Positions 63,529 through 64,000 of a DNA stretch of 64,000 nt are shown piece after piece. The notes under the pieces are model-generated. The model was not told where the DNA came from. It did not search any database and saw nothing but the letters and a program-made list of their open reading frames with translations. Numbering within the stretch: position 1 is the first letter of the stretch; the number at the start of each line of letters is the position of its first letter. The position numbers were made by a program, and so were the translations under genes. The stretch covers positions 4,855,501 through 4,919,500 of the forward strand of contig JAJNNQ010000013.1 in the NCBI GenBank assembly GCA_027886175.1, given 5' to 3'. This DNA is from Phylloscopus collybita (taxonomy: Eukaryota > Chordata > Aves > Passeriformes > Phylloscopidae).

Positions 63529-63938
63529 TGATGCCTTAGGAAGGCTGACCTGAAAAAGAGGCTGGACAGAGCTAGAGAATAAAGTAGATATTTATTAAAA
63601 GGCTTCCAGGACCCGCCCTGGGCATTACAGGAGCCTGACCAAGGCTGCACCCAGGATGGGTTAGGAATGGCTACACAGAATGGCTGCCAGATCACGAGAT
63701 TTTACATTTTTATCAGTTTTGGTCCATTTGCATATTGGGGTTTAATTGTCCAATTACAGCTTTAGGTTGTGAGGTCCCGTCCTTCTTGTTCCTCTCTTCA
63801 GTCCACCATTGTTTATGCTTTTTGGGCTGAAAGTTGTCCTTGGTCCTCAGCAGGAAAAGATTTGTTTTGTCTACTTGTTTTGTGAAGAGAGCTTACTAGC
63901 ACTTAATATGAGGCTCAAAACTGCATCTTTAGGCATCA
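63529..63938 (-). mobile_element. endogenous retrovirus solo LTR, minus strand
   Basis: A 410-bp unit begins TGATGCCT and ends AGGCATCA, the TG...CA form with short terminal inverted repeats typical of retroviral LTRs. On the minus strand it has an A/T-rich TATA-like box (GATAAAAATG, about 63700-63709), and TTTTAATAAA near its 3' end as the poly(A) signal. The wording near the poly(A) signal resembles songbird LTRs I remember, but I cannot name the family. Neither flank shows a tRNA primer-binding site or a polypurine tract, so no internal retroviral sequence is attached and it is read as a solo LTR. No clear target-site duplication remains. Confidence 0.8.
63591..63596 (-). terminator. LTR polyadenylation signal AATAAA
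   Basis: TTTATT on the plus strand is AATAAA on the minus strand, about 60 bases before the 3' end of the LTR, the usual place for the poly(A) signal of a retroviral R region. Confidence 0.7.
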
Positions 63939-64000
63939 CAGAATCCGAAACTATGAAAGCTAAAATCTGAGGTATCAACATCAGTATCTTGTAGTAGTTT

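Noticed and set aside
63513..63695. 60-codon minus-strand frame
   Set aside because: Lies within the LTR and its flank; LTRs of this kind are non-coding and the frame crosses the LTR boundary.

Overview
The window looks like non-coding DNA from a bird macrochromosome, most likely a songbird. The sequence is AT-rich and CpG-poor. Nearly all recognisable interspersed repeats are chicken-repeat-1 (CR1) LINE fragments of both orientations and several ages. One retroviral solo LTR at the right edge resembles songbird LTRs I remember. I see no L1, Alu or B-type repeats, no bacterial gene structure and no tRNA or rRNA. The CR1 content supports a bird; the songbird assignment is an inference.

Layout: 1-6392 is unannotated AT-rich sequence with A/C-rich low-complexity tracts and a perfect 15-bp hairpin at 4866-4908. 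6393-7122 is the youngest-looking CR1, minus strand, with a 216-codon open C-terminal fragment of ORF2. 7123-35064 holds no recognised gene; it contains a short stretch with good splice signals (17998-18064), a second candidate with splice acceptor, stop and poly(A) signal (22941-23110), and a 27-nt exact repeat 0.93 kb apart. 35065-41610 is the CR1-rich part: plus copies at 35065-35350 and 41318-41610, and a decayed minus copy at 36987-37935 with part of the reverse transcriptase, abutting a plus-strand CR1 tail at 37940-38022. 41611-53749 is again unannotated, with two weak exon candidates and a G/T-rich tract. 53750-54300 has two CR1 tails facing each other. 59126-59200 is a perfect 15-copy CATCC pentanucleotide array next to a CR1 scrap. 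The right end has a local CpG cluster with a TATA-like element and a splice donor (63205-63430), followed by a minus-strand solo LTR (63529-63938).

No complete protein-coding gene can be supported. The window is best read as intergenic or deep-intronic sequence. The only genes with recognisable function are dead pieces of CR1 ORF2. The exon and promoter candidates rest on splice and motif signals alone and need transcript data. I did not find a convincing new biological system. The points most worth a second look are the 17998-18064 exon candidate, the CpG/TATA/donor cluster beside the LTR, the pentanucleotide array, and the isolated 27-nt exact repeat.
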